Below, one piece after another: positions 33,652-46,800 of a stretch of 64,000 nt of DNA (within the stretch, counting starts at the first letter, position 1; every line of letters starts with the position of its first letter). Position numbers and translations under genes: made by a program. A model generated the notes under the pieces. That model had not been told where the DNA came from and did not search any database. It saw only the letters and a list, made by a program, of their open reading frames with translations. The stretch comes from Oscarella lobularis (lineage: Eukaryota; Porifera; Homoscleromorpha; Homosclerophorida; Oscarellidae), in assembly GCF_947507565.1 (NCBI RefSeq), contig NC_089178.1, forward strand, positions 682,001 through 746,000, read 5' to 3'.

Positions 33652-34511
33652 ATGAGCTCGCACCATCCGTTTTCGATTGCTGCCTTGCTTGATCTTGATG
33701 ACAGTCATGCGCGATCTCCTCGAGTTCTGCACCGTCGGGAGGTTATCGTCGACGGCAACGGCAGCTTCTCTGTCTGCGGCAACGTGTCGATGTCGACGTG
33801 GTATCCGTGGATGAATCCCCGGCCTCAGCGAAAGACGAAGAGAGGTCGAAGTGGAGGTACGGTGCATGTTTGGAAATGCCGTGTGTGTGTAAGGGAGGGG
33901 AAGAGAGGCAATTTGCCGTTAGCACTCAACTGTGTTACGTACACGATTTGCCTCGTTTGCAATTGACTTATTTTTGGTCGCAATTGCGAGACCCCCACTC
34001 CCGTGCAATTGCACCTGACGCGCAACTCATTGGCATGCTATTCATTAGCTCATACGTACTCTTCTTCTACACAGATGCGGCCGCCACGGCGATGCCTACA
34101 GCGACTCCAGCAGACAGTCCTGAGTGGACAGTAAGCGACGCGTCGGACGACTCGGAAGGCGGAAAACCGGAGAAGAAAAGTCGCACCGCTTTCACGAGTT
34201 ACCAGCTTTTCGAATTGGAGAAACGGTTCCAATACCAACGCTACCTCGTCAAAGACGAACGACGTCATTTGGCCGTCACGTTGGGATTGACAGATAGGCA
34301 AATTAAAACATGGTTTCAGAACAGAAGGACGAAGTGGAAGCGCCAAAACACCGAGGCGATGTGGGACGACACCCTGAGACGAAGAATGGCTGCCGTCGCC
34401 GCTGCAACCTCTGTCGACATCTGCGGCAACGCCCGTCAACTGGTTCCTCCGTACTTGCATGCACCGTCATTGGCAAGCTGCGCTTCTCATTCACTGTGGG
34501 CGCGAATGTAA
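33652..34511 (+). CDS. ANTP-class NK/Bar-type homeodomain transcription factor
   Basis: Two exons, 33652-33856 and 34075-34511, give 213 aa. The N-terminus MSSHHPFSIAALLDLDD contains an EH1 repressor motif (FSIAALL, Groucho-binding in the family). The homeodomain in exon 2 begins KKSRTAFTSYQLFELEKRF and ends with the recognition helix RQIKTWFQNRRTKWKRQ. Gln50 (WFQNRR), TKWKRQ and the EH1 motif fit Bar/Bsh/NK-like classes; a BarBsh-type sponge gene is the best guess, but I cannot rank Bar against NK without a tree. The predicted role is sequence-specific repression in cell-type specification. The C-terminal tail is short and has no further motif I can name. Confidence 0.88.
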
Positions 34512-34895
34512 TTAATTGCCGTAGGTAGATTTGCCATTGTAATTGGATTGATTTACGTACTAAATCAATTTGTCCGGAAGTGGGATAGTATGTCCTTTAG
34601 TGTAATCTTTCGTAGGCTATACAAATAAACACGCCTAATCACATACGGGTTTCTGCTCATAACCGTCATAAAAAGGAGCATGAAAAATTTAGGATTGAGC
34701 AGGCCGAAAATTGATTAACAATTTTTTCGCAAAAAGGTCAGCACAAGTTAAAACCTAGTGAGGCTCAAATTCTAGTTTCCTCCGTCTGTACATCTCTATA
34801 TTCTGATGGCAATTGGAATTGATATGTGACGTCACGGAAACATTAACGCGCGTCTCCTTCATGCTGCAACTGTCGAGCCGATCTCTGCCGAAAAC
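34512..34895. other. intergenic region, homeobox 3' end to SLC25A19
   Basis: It contains AATAAA (34624-34629), a likely polyadenylation signal for the homeobox gene, and a perfect CRE palindrome TGACGTCA at 34827-34834, about 62 bp before the SLC25A19 start codon. No gene seen. Confidence 0.5.
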
Positions 34896-36368
34896 ATGAG
34901 TCCGCTGTCGTCGACAGATTACGCCATAGCCGGTGCCGTCTCCGGCATTGTCACTAGAGCCTTTGTGTCGCCTTTGGACGTCCTGAAGATCCGTTTTCAA
35001 CTGCAAATCGAGCCGATATCGCGAGCGAAAGATGTCAGTCTATCGTATTCCCTCTCTGCTCTCACTTTATCTTTCTCTCGAAGCGCAGTCGAAGTACCGA
35101 GGACTGTGGCACGGTCTGAAGGTGATCACGAAAGAGGAAGGCGTTCTCGCTTTGTGGAAAGGACACGTTCCTGGCCAGATGCTATCAATTATCTACGGAT
35201 CCTGCCAAGTGAATTGACCATTCTTCGTTTCCCGTTAACTAGTTTATCTCTCGTTCTAGTTTGTTTCGTTCGAGTATATGACTGCTGGCCTGTCCCGCGT
35301 CTTCGTATTGAAGGAGCGTTGGAAACCAGGTTCTATATCTTGGGAGCGCGCACTTTTTTTTCTATGAGATAAGAACAGATACATGTGGCTAAGTGTGTAG
35401 GCGACAGTCACTATTCCAATACGCACCTGAGTGTAGGGGGCCCCATGCATGACATGACACTTACGCGTTCAAAGCCGTTGCGCGTGCTTTCTTGAATTGG
35501 TATTTATTTTCTCTAGTGTTGCATTTCGTGTGTGGTGGGGTGGCTGGATGCTTGGCTACTATTGCGTCTCAACCCGTTGACGTCTTGAGAACTAGAATGG
35601 TATCTCAGGGCAGAGAAAAGGTGCATAGCCTAAATCAGACACACTGGTGCACCGTTTGAGCCAAGCAGGTCTATAGACACATTTGGCATGCGAGCACTTC
35701 TATGTATAGAACGGAAGGATTTTATTCTTTCTATAGAGGTAAAAGGTTCAGTGCTTTGGTCGTAAATTTTACTCTCATCTGGCAGGCCTTGTGCCCACGT
35801 TGCTTCAAATCTTTCCGTACAGTGGATTCCAGTTTGGGTTCTACTCTTTTTTCAAAACGCTGTGGGATTATGCGTTTGGTTTGGAATCTAAGGTGAAGAG
35901 GTTTTTTGTACCTGTGGCTATTCAGCTGTAATGACGCTTTTCAGTCGTCAACGCGAAATTTTGTCTGTGGAGCTCTTTCAGGAATTTGCAGCAAATCCTT
36001 GGTTCTTCCTTTGGACATGGCCAAGAAGCGACTGCAGGTGACTAACGAACGCTTGCGGGAAAACAATTTCATTTGCTTTGAAAAAAACAGGTGCAAGGTT
36101 TCGAAGAGGCAAGACGCTCGTTTGGAGCTGTAGAAAAATACAGCAGCCTTCGTCATTGCTTTCAATCAGTTGTTGCAAACGAAGGAACCTCGGCGTTATT
36201 CAAGGGTTTTGTTCCAAGTCTAATTAAAGTAGGCTTCGTTATTCTACTTGCTGATGTCAATGGATGACTTTTCAGGCTGCTCTATCCGCTGGGCTGATCT
36301 TCTTCACGTACGAAGAATGCTGCAGCCTTCTCCGTGAATACAAAACAATGATTCCTTTTCTCCTCTGA
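34896..36368 (+). CDS. SLC25A19: mitochondrial thiamine pyrophosphate carrier
   Basis: Imports thiamine pyrophosphate across the inner mitochondrial membrane. About nine small exons encode three mitochondrial-carrier repeats. Repeat 1: [20 protein letters not shown] with VLKIRF, then [20 protein letters not shown]. Repeat 2: [26 protein letters not shown], then [13 protein letters not shown] and [20 protein letters not shown]. Repeat 3: [27 protein letters not shown], and [20 protein letters not shown]. The PxD-x-x-(K/R) signatures at each odd helix are intact (PLDVLK, PVDVLR, PLDMAK). [14 protein letters not shown] and [10 protein letters not shown] are characteristic of SLC25A19 rather than other carriers. 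The stop is TGA at 36366. Confidence 0.92.
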
Positions 36369-36607
36369 AGATGGCAGATCCTACTTTTAACGTATATGTG
36401 CTCTTTAGCGGCCAATTGGCCTCAGGCATAAGTTGACTAGGCGGTGAGACAGTTGGACTTTTGAGGGCCGTTGCTTTAGGCAATGATTGCCTCACTTACA
36501 GAGTGAACAAACAGATTTATATGATATGATATTTTGATCATAATACGGTCTACTATATACTATAGTTATATATGTACGTACAATACTTGTATTATTAGCA
36601 GCTGCTG

Positions 36608-39600
36608 CTACTGATGTTCAGATTTTTTGCTTCGTTTTGATAGGCTCAACAACGAAGACGACTGCATTCCTTCCGTTCGCTTTCGAATACCAGATCGGTT
36701 CGATATGTTTCCCAGAAGAAATTCCTTCTTTTCCGCTTTCTCTCCCTGAATTAGGTAGTGCGAAATGTAATCCTGAGTCAGGCACGGTATCCCGGCTATT
36801 TGAATGCTCTGCACGTCGTCAGGTATGGACAACGCGACTTTTTGATCGACAAACGCAATAGTTGCCTGGCCCATAGTGCCGGGACTGAACGGCGTCCGAC
36901 TACCAACAACCTTACCGCCGCCCGCTTCCAAAAGCCGCTTCATGCCCGCCTGTCGATTCGCGCCAACGGCAAGCAGCACTTTCCAGTCGTGAAACGCCCC
37001 GCCGCGTCCGTCCGCCTAAGAACGCACCATACGGCACGATGATATGATAAGTGACAGAGAGCGTTTACCAGCTTGATTCTCCATTTGGGTGCTGCCAAAG
37101 CGAGCTGATTTTCCGGTTCGCCGCTCACGACAACGCTGCCCCACTCGTGGTCTTCCTCTTGAACGTAGCGTCCGGCTTGGCGGCTTGCTTCGATAAACGA
37201 TTTGTGAAGAATCCATTGACCGGACGCCATCATGGCGAGAAATTTTTCGCTTTGCGTCGGCCGACCGGCTATTAGGTGAGTCGCCGACGGCACGAAACAA
37301 TCCGTGTCGTGAAATTTTCCGCCCAGCGACTCTATGACGGCCGCGTAGTCGTCCTTTTCGCGTCGCTGAATGCCGCTCATGAGAAAGTGCGGCACGGCGC
37401 GACGCGACTTTCGAGGGCTCACGCGAATGGGAGGAACGACTTTCGCCGGACGTCGCACGACGACGACCGGATCGGGATTGGGTGGCGACGTCGTCGTTGT
37501 CGTCGTCGTCGTCTGCAATTGCGTGCGATCCTTTTTACGGAGTCTGCTTTGTTTTCTCACGATCTCCGGCGAGCCTTCGCTCTTGTCGTCATTCGCAGTA
37601 TCGACGTCATCCTCGTCGTTGATCACCACTACGTTACGTTGCTTCGTCGTCGCTTCGCTCTTTCTATCGTCGTTGCCGCTCGTTCTTCTTTTCTGTATGT
37701 GAGCTAGAAAGCGCTCGCGTTCTTCTCGTCCGGAGGGATTCTCGTACGAGACGGACGCTTTCATTAGTCCGGCCACTTTGTCTAGGTTGTCGTCGCTTCC
37801 GTTGCCGTTGCCGCTTCCGGCAGCGGCGACGTTCGACGGAACGACTCGATCGTCGCTGGTCGCCGTGGGCGGGCGAAACGAGGGTCTTCGACCCTTGGTA
37901 GCGGACATCAGTTGATCGACATGACGACGAAACTCGCTGTCGGGCGTCAGACTGAAGACGTCGTTCTCCGAGGATTTTTCTTTGGAAACGGTCGCCTGCG
38001 ATATCGCATCTGCGTCCGAATCGGTTTTAGCTTTCTCGTCGTCTTCGTCGGCACGTTTTCTTGTCGTCAAAACGCTGCCTAACGCCTTTCGCGGATTGTA
38101 CGTGTGCGGAAAGTGAGTCTCGTCGACGCGCGCTTCCGAGTCGCGACAGGCGTAGAGCCAATGGGGCGAAACGACGACGACGCCGCTGTTACGCGCCGCG
38201 CGAATCTCGCGACCGCCGTCTTGTAGTCGACCCTGATGAACGACGTGCGTGCACGTCGTCTCGTACGCGTAGCGATAGTCGGCGCCCAGCGACGACGCTA
38301 GATTGTGAAGCTCGACCTGTTGCTTACTCAACTTCTTCGAGACGAAGAGCACAACGCCGGAAAGGACGTTGCCCACCTGGTGGGAAAATAAAATCGTGAG
38401 TACATGGAAAAGTTGCCCGTCATTAGGTACAGTGAATTTCGTTTCGTAACGACTTCAAGTACAAGTGTCGTTATAACCCCAAATTCACTGTACCAGGGTG
38501 GCGGCTAACAACTGTACCCTGACTGATATAAGAAGCCAAGCTTACGTCTGGGACGGCATGAGTTGAGGAGGTCATAGCAGGAGGCGAATTTCGAGCTGAC
38601 GCGAGAATTCCTTCGCTCTCGGACGGCGTCGCCTGCCGAAGAAAATCGGCAAGACAACCGTCGCCAACGATAAAGTCGTCTTCGGGAAGACGCTCTTTAT
38701 GACGAGCGCATTCAACTGGCCAGTGAATGGTGACAGGAACGACGCCCCAGCGTCTCGTCGTGTTGTACTTCTCACCGGTGGCAGTCTTGAGGAGAAGATG
38801 CGTCGTGCGTTTCATTCGGCCGTCGTCCGTGTCCTGTCTGACCATGCAAAGCTGCATCGTACCGCCGAGCAGTTCGACGAACGTCGTCAACGCGTCGCGT
38901 TCCTCCTCGTCGAATTGACTCACGCAGAAGACGAGATGACGAAACGGTTGGAAATTCTCGGCGATGGCGACGGGACGATAGAGCGGATGGTCGTTGGGAT
39001 CGATCCACCGTTTGTGCTTTATCGACATTTGCAGCCAGAACGGCGTCAGAACGAGCTGATCCGAAGAACGCGACGTGATTCCAGAATCGATGCTGACCAA
39101 TAGAACGTCCGCGGCGTCCATTGACAACGAAACCGAACCTCCGTTGGAACGAATTTCGTCCTGGAGCCGAGTCGTCTCAGTGACGTCGAAAACGTGAAAT
39201 AATTTTCCGGACAAAACTCCAGACGAAGTCGGCTCCAAGACGCCGTTTTCCTCTGGGTTGTCTTTTTCTTCGACGACAGTGTACTGTTTCAAAATATCGT
39301 CGTTATCTTCATCGTCGTCCGGCTGACGGGGTTTGCCCTCGCCGCCGCCTCCGCCGTCCGACTCGAAGGGCTCACTTGCGTCAACGACGTCGACTTCATA
39401 ACCTCCTTCGAGCAATCGTCTTCCTGCCTTGCAACAGTCGACGATCCACTGCGGCGTAATGAAGAAAACCGAGGGAGAAAATTGAGTCTTGTCCGCTTCG
39501 TTACCCACCACGTGCGTCACTGTATCGTCGATAGTATCGATGAAGGTTCCACTGGCGTCATTCACCATCCCTCTCAGAGACCGATCCACGTCCCCTATCA

Positions 39601-40534
39601 ACGCTATCCTACATCCGGCTAAAAAATTTGGTTTCTGTTTCTCGAGAGCTGCTCTTCTCTTCGCCTCGTCCTCGTCTTCCTTAACGGGATACTCGGTCTC
39701 CTTCAGTCGAACGCCAGCCTTTGCGGAATCCCACAACCACTGCGGCGACACGCACATCAATCCCCACTGTTGGGCATATTTGTATTTATCGCCTGACGGT
39801 CGCGCTGCTACGAGATGGCTGCATTCGTCTCGTTCTAATTCGCCGGAGTAGATGCCGCCGTTTTCCTCGATGAGCCGCTTCACGGCAATCCGATCGCCCA
39901 ATCCCGTCACGCTCATCTTACAGCCGAGAAAACACGGACATCGTCGTCCCGTCATCATCGCCTCATCCGTCGACGTCACGCTTCGCTTCTGACTCTCTCT
40001 CCAGCACGCTAGCACCCAGTCTGACGTCATGATCGGGACATGCAAGGCGTCGACGGCGACACGATACTTCTCCGAGAGAACGCTGCCGGCGACGAGATGG
40101 GTCACGTCGGCGCTGACGGCGTGCGATATTTCGCCTCCCATCATAAGAACGACGTCGTAGATTCGCTCGCGTTTGTCGAGCGAGAGGCTCGTGCACGAAA
40201 CGACGACGCCGCGCATTGCCTGATTGAGAACGAGTCCTTGTGACGTCGTCTCGGGTAGCGGTTTCTCGTTCGCGATGCACCAGTCGATCACTTGGGGTCC
40301 CACGACGCGACATTGGCGCTCGCGCAGCTTCGCTACCGCCGCCGACTTGACGCGCGTCGTTACGAACACGGAAGCGGGGTTGAAGGCGTCGTTTGCGATG
40401 TCGTTTTCGGAAAGAACGATCGTTTGGATGCCGAGGCGTTCTGCTTCTGCCTTGACGGATTTCTTGGAGAGAAATCCCTTTGCGGAGACCCCGATGAAGC
40501 AAAGGGTTTGCTCGTTGGTGCTTGTAGTTGTCAT
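36608..40534 (-). CDS. TOPBP1: TOPBP1, nine-BRCT replication and checkpoint scaffold
   Basis: Three large exons (38546-40534, 37069-38376, 36608-37015) encode 1234 aa. It loads CDC45/treslin for replication and activates ATR in animals. BRCT modules in order: 0 (LCFIGVSAKGFLSKKSVKAE), 1 (GVVVSCTSLSLDKRERIYDV), 2 (LGCKMSVTGLGDRIAVKRLI), 3 (LAGCRIALIGDVDRSLRGMV), 4 (LSGKLFHVFDVTETTRLQDE), 5 (FRHLVFCVSQFDEEERDALT), 6 (LSGVVLFVSKKLSKQQVELH), 7 (FLMSGIQRREKDDYAAVIES), 8 (WKVLLAVGANRQAGMKRLLE). The linker between BRCT6 and 7, where vertebrates have the ATR-activating domain, is long, acidic and Thr-rich, and I see no obvious tryptophan core. The protein is shorter than the human one (about 1520 aa). 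It is divergent from Notch. Confidence 0.92.
38426..38494. repeat. nested inverted repeat (hairpin) in TOPBP1 intron 1
   Basis: GGTACAGTGAATTT (38426-38439) is the exact reverse complement of 38481-38494, and an inner pair, TAACGAC (38447-38453) and GTCGTTA (38467-38473), continues the stem. No target-site duplication is evident. It could be a small MITE-like element or a structured intron. Confidence 0.75.
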
Positions 40535-40562
40535 CGCCGCGTCGATTTCTCTTTCATCTGGT

Positions 40563-40568
40563 CACGTG
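40563..40568. promoter_or_regulatory. E-box CACGTG in TOPBP1/Notch divergent interval
   Basis: It lies 29 bp upstream of the TOPBP1 start codon (minus strand), inside the 288-bp interval before the Notch start at 40823. Confidence 0.35.
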
Positions 40569-40822
40569 GTTAAGGTAAATACGTAGCGCACGGTATAGTG
40601 CGCTTTCGCCATCCCTGCGCCCATCATCACCGTGAGAAAATCCATAATCGAGTTAGTTCGAACCAATAGAGGCGCGACTTCTTCATTTCACGTCGCAATC
40701 GAACGCACGCACATCAATTACAAGGTGTGTAGGCGTCGCTTGAGTCTATCCGCGACCTCGTCTCAGTACTGTGCGCGCTGTGATAGATCTGGTGTTCAGC
40801 GGAAATCTACGCTACGAAGAAC

Positions 40823-43800
40823 ATGCCTCGCAGTCGAGGCCTTCTCTTTCTCCTCGTTTACGTCCTCGCGAGGACGACGGTGTCTTATTCAGGTACGAAC
40901 TAACCCAAACATAGCGCCTACCCCGAACGCGTGTGTGGCCCGTTCTCACATCTGGTCGTCGCTTCCAAAAAGAAAACGCGACGCGCATGGCTCGCCGCAT
41001 AGCGTCTCTCCCTTAGGCCTCTTTAGTACGTTCGCAAAAAGGCCTGCGTTTAATTTTCTAATAGTCCCACTGTCTCTAAGCGATTAGGAGACAGCGGCGA
41101 AGTAATAGCGCTTATCCCGCACGTTTATCGCTCGATTTTTTTCGATGTTGTTCGGCTCGTTCGCACGTATGGTGTCAAAAAAAGCCGAGGCCACCCACTT
41201 CAAGCCGTCTCGGCTCTCCCCACGCGTTTCCCTATCTCGCTCGTCGTTCGCTCGCTCTTCGAGCATGATACGAAACAGACTGTACATAAATCTTTCCTTG
41301 TAGCCAATTGCACGCGGACGAAATGCCTCAACGGCGGAACGTGCGAAGTCGTCGGCGCGAGCGAGCGTTGCAGGTGAGTGACAAAACAAAACATACGCGT
41401 AATCGACCTTTGCGGAGAAAAGAATCGGCCTTTCACCGCAATCGCGTCCATCGCAAGGCTTCTCTCGCGCGATCACGACTAGAGGATTCCCATCCGATCG
41501 ATCTTTTCCCAGACGAACCGGAATCCGCTCTCTATTGACACAGACTCTCTCACGCACACGCGACAAACGCCAATTAGGGTTTCAAATTCTTTCTAGATGC
41601 TCGCCCTCGTTTACGGGCGCAACGTGCGACGTGCCCGTCGCCGATCCGTGCGCTTCGAATCCGTGTCGAAGCGCCAACGCGACCTGTCTCTCAGTCGATC
41701 ATCGAAGCTACTACTGTTTATGCGAACCGTACGCCGTCGACGTCGAGTGCGACTTCAACCGGCAACCGTGCACGGCGCCGAATAGTCGATGCGAGAACGG
41801 CGGCGCGTGCGACGTCGCGACCGGTTTGTGCGCTTGTCCGAAGGGCTTCAAGGGTCACCAGTGCGCCGTGGCGTCGAGCGAAATCGATCATTGCGCCAGT
41901 TCGCCGTGCCATCACGGCGGCGTGTGCCGATCGCACGGCAACGATTCGACGTTCGGATGCGTCTGTCTCGAAGGCTACAACGGCACGCGATGTCAAACGG
42001 AGATCGACGAGTGTTCGCTCGTGCCGCCGCGTTGCATGAACGGCGCGACGTGCACGAATACGATCGGCGGATTTTTGTGCAATTGCACTGACGATTATCG
42101 CGGTCGATTGTGCGACAAACACAAGCGTCCGTGCCAATCGTCGCCCTGTCAGAACGGCGGCACGTGTTCGGTCGTCAACGACGACGCCGAGTGCCTGTGT
42201 CCGTCAGGTGAGAAGAAAGTTGACCGCGAGGGCAGTTCGAAGGATTCATCGTCTATATTTTCTATTTTTAGGTTTTACTGGTGATTTTTGCGAAACGATG
42301 ATCGACTATTGCGCGAGCGAGCCCTGCGCTAACGGTGGCGTCTGCGCGCCTTCGGTGGATAGGTTCACGTGCACGTGCCCGCCGACGCTGACCGGTCGCC
42401 TGTGCGACTTGAACGTGGACGAGTGTTCCGGCGACAATAATCCGTGTCTCAACGGCGGCAGATGTCGCGACGTATTTAACGGGTTCCAATGTCGGTGCGA
42501 GGGAACGGGTTTTGTGGGCGAACGGTGCGAAGAGGATTACGACGACTGTCAGGTCAATGCGTGCAAGAACAACGGTACGTGCATCGACGAAATATTGTCG
42601 TTCAAGTGCCTCTGCCCCTTTGGCTTTACGGGGGCCTTTTGCGATGTCATAAATCTGTGCGACTACGCTAACGAATCTCTCTGTCTCAACGGTGGCACTT
42701 GTCGAATGGACATTATCAATCAGGAATTGCAATGCCACTGCCCTCGACAGTTTCAGGGACGAAACTGCAGTGAAGACGTGGACGAGTGTGCCTACGGAAA
42801 GTCGTGCGCCAATGGGGGTACGTGCGTCAATACGTTCGGTTCGTATCGATGCCAGTGCGTGCCTGGATTTACGGGAATCGACTGCGACGTGCCGATCGAT
42901 GACTGTCGCTCGAATCCGTGTCTCAACGGAGGGTCTTGCATCGACGGACATATGAACTATACCTGTCATTGTTTGAACGGATTTTCGGGCGATCAGTGCG
43001 AGACAAACATCGACGATTGCAGCCTATTGCCGTGTTTACACAACGGGGTTTGTCGAGACGGTATTGGGACTTTCACTTGCGACTGTCAACCCGGATACAC
43101 GGGTAAGTAGTATCCTGTTTTACTCTTGTGCTTTGATTTTGAGAATTCTTAGGGTCATTGTGTGACGTGGAGATTGACGAATGTGCGTCAATGCCCTGCA
43201 TGAACGGCGGCTCTTGCAAGGACAACATAGCAGGCTTTGAGTGCACCTGTTCTCTTGGGTTTACCGGTGAGCAGGAACGTAGAAATTGATTCAGTACTCA
43301 TAACACTGCGTATTCTTGTGTCTAGGACTCTATTGTGAGACGAACATTGATGATTGCGTTGCGAGGCCGTGCGATAGAGGCAATTGTGTCGACGGTATCA
43401 ACTCTTTCACCTGTGACTGCGAGCCTGGCTTCAATGGTACTCTGTGCGATGTGAACATCGATGAGTGCACGCCAAATCCTTGTAATAATCAAACGTGTAT
43501 TGACTTGACGAATGCCTACAAGTGTCAGTGCCATCCTGGCTATGCGGCACCTAACTGTGCAGAAATCAACGAATGTCTTCTGAATCCGTGCAAGAACGGG
43601 GGAACGTGCCACGACCTAGTCAATTCATTTCGCTGCAATTGCCCAAGAGGATTCACGGGTTCGACGTGCAACGTGGATATCGACGAATGCGCTTCAAATC
43701 CCTGCATGTTCAACGGCACCTGCTTGGACAGAACGGACGGCTACACCTGCTATTGCGCAAACGGTTTCATCGGAGATCACTGTCAGATCGACGTCGACGA

Positions 43801-46800
43801 CTGCCTGGTGCATCCTTGCAAGAACAACGCAACGTGTCAAGATCAAGTAGCGGGCGTGCTCTGCATTTGCCCGCCCGGCTACACCGGCCACGATTGTAGC
43901 ATCGACGTCGACGAATGCGCGAGCGAGCCGTGCTTGAATGGAGCGACGTGCGCGGACGTCGTGTCAGGGTTCGAGTGCCAATGCAGTCGTGGTTATTCAG
44001 GTAAGCAGCCCTTTCAAGTGCGCGTCTAAATGGTCCGTTACATTAATTCAAAAAATGCTTTTGCAAGTCATGAGGACTAAGGTTCCTCGTTGAATATTTT
44101 AATTGCTCTCTCTCTCCTAAACGTTTCCGGTGTTGTTTTTTAATGACGGCCTTTTAGGAAAACTATGTGATCAAGATATTGACGAATGCGCGTCGTTTCC
44201 GTGTCGCAACGGAGGCACGTGCGTGGAGACGGTGGTCGGTTCGTTTAGCTGTAGTTGTCCGTACAATTACACTGGCGGAATGTGCGAAACTCCTTACGAT
44301 CCGTGTCAAACGGCAACGTGCCGGAACGGAGGCAGCTGCGCTTTGAATGCCTCTTCGCCTGTTGCATATTCAACGTACTGCGTGTGCCCGAAGGGCTTCA
44401 AAGGAGATGAGTGTGAAGCTGACGTGGATGAATGCAAAGACAGGCCTTGTCTGAATGGCGGTACGTGCAGCAACACAAACGGAGCGTTCTATTGCACCTG
44501 CGCGACGGGATACACGGGAAAATTGTGCGAGACAGACATCGACGAATGCCAACTGGCGCCGTGCCAGAACGGAGGAACTGGAGTGGACGGAATCAATCGA
44601 TGCATTTGTACCTGTCCTTTGGGGTACACGGGCGCCGACTGTAGCGTCGACGTAGACGAGTGCTCATCAAATCCGTGCCAGAATCGGGGGCGTTGTGATG
44701 ACCTGTTGAATGGCTACAGATGCACGTGTCCGCCTGGCTTCTCAGGAAACATTTGTGAAACAAACGTCGACGAATGTGCCAGCAAGTAAGTTCGTCTGTC
44801 TGTAAAGGAGATTGGGGCAGCGCTAATGTTTTTCATCTAGCCCTTGTTTGAATGGCGGCTCGTGCGTGGATGGCGCTAATGGGTTCGCGTGCAGCTGTCC
44901 GAAATCTCACGTTGGCTACCAGTGCGAATTGGACGCGAATCCCTGTCAGACGTCGCCGTGCAAGAACGGGGCTACTTGCGTCAACACGAAGAGCAATGGA
45001 TCATCTGTTGACTTTGTGTGCGTGTGCGTCGATGGATATGAAGGTAAAGAATTGGCTTGATGCTATTGTTGGGTCAAACGTATCTCGCTCTCCAGGTAAC
45101 CTATGTGATGTCGATAGGGACGACTGCCTGTCGTCGTTTTGCTCAAACAATTCGACTTGCATTGACGAATTGGACTCGTATTCATGTCATTGCAGTGCGG
45201 GATACACAGGTATATACTGCGACGTCAACGTCGACGAGTGTGCGTCACAGCCATGCCAGCACAACGGAATTTGCACTGATGGTCGCGGTGATTATCAGTG
45301 CGATTGTACGCGCGGTTTCAGTGGACGCAATTGCGAGATAGACGTGAACGAGTGCGATGCCAATCCTTGCCGCAATAACGCGACCTGCATCGATCGTCCG
45401 GGCTTCGCCGAGTGCTCGTGCGAACTCGGATTCACGGGCGTCTTGTGCGACGTAGACGTGGACGACTGCACAGCGAATCGATGCCAGAACGGGGCAACCT
45501 GTCGCGATCGCATCAATGCCTACAGCTGCGATTGTGCGAACGGCTACACGGGCTTGTACTGTGAAACTGATATCGACGAGTGTTTTCCGTTGCCGTGCCG
45601 GAACGGAGGAACTTGCGTTGACCGAGTGGGTTCATTTTCCTGCTCTTGCCTACCGGGATATACTGGAGTACAATGCGAAAGCGATGCAGACGAATGCCTC
45701 TCAGCACCGTGCCACAACAACGGACTTTGTATCGACCAGTTGCAGGGCTACACGTGCAAATGTCAAAGTGGATTCACCGGAACCATTTGTGAGACCGATA
45801 TCGATGACTGCATTGGGATTGATTGCTTTAACGGAGGAACGTGCGTGGATGGAGTGAACTCGTTTTCGTGCCAATGTCCCACTGGCTACACGCATACGCC
45901 TAGCGATGCTCGATGCGTCGCCAGCATCAACGAATGCCTACATCAGCCGTGTGGCGCGAATGGGACGTGCATCAATACACCCAGATCCTATGAATGTCAG
46001 TGCAACATCGGCTTTACTGGAAGACACTGCGATATTCTCGTTGACTATTGCTCGTTGAAGCCATGCCAGAATGGGGCTGTTTGCGTGAAATCGCTTATGG
46101 GCTACAGCTGCCATTGCCGCGCAGGATACACGGGGTTGGACTGCGAGACGGACGTTGACGATTGTGCCTCGTCGCCGTGTCAAAACGGAGCAACGTGTCG
46201 TGACCACGTGAACGCGTACTCGTGCGCGTGTGTGCCCGGCTTTTTCGGCGTTCAGTGCGAGACGAACGTCGATGAGTGCGCCACATTTCCGTGTCAAAAT
46301 GGAGGAGCGTGCGAGGATGGTATTGATGCGTTCACTTGTAAATGCTTGACTGGATACACCGGTGCCAACTGCAGCGAGAACATCAACGAGTGCCTAGGGA
46401 ATCCGTGCGATAACGGTGGCACGTGCGAAGACGCACCGGGCAGTTTTACGTGCATCTGTCTTGCGGGATTTACTGGCTCGACCTGCCAGGTGAACATCGA
46501 TGACTGTGCCACGTATCCGTGTCTAAATGGAGGAACGTGCGTGGATGATATTGATGGCTTCATGTGTGAGTGTCCAAAGGGATACAGCGGCCGGACCTGT
46601 ACCGACTACTGTCCGTGTGAGAACGACGGCAAATGTGATGTAAGTCTTGTTTTTTTGTGTTTTGTGTGTCTACGTTTTCGTTCTCTGTTGCAGAGTGAAT
46701 GTGACGTTGACAGTTGTGGATATGATGGAGGCGATTGCCAGCTTAAAGAAAGCAGCGAAAAAGAGTCAAGCTGTCCGGCGGACTGTGAACAAGTCGTGAC

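Noticed and set aside
41300-46600. regularly spaced repeats resembling a repeat array
   Set aside because: They are coding EGF repeats of Notch with variable DNA; not CRISPR or satellite.
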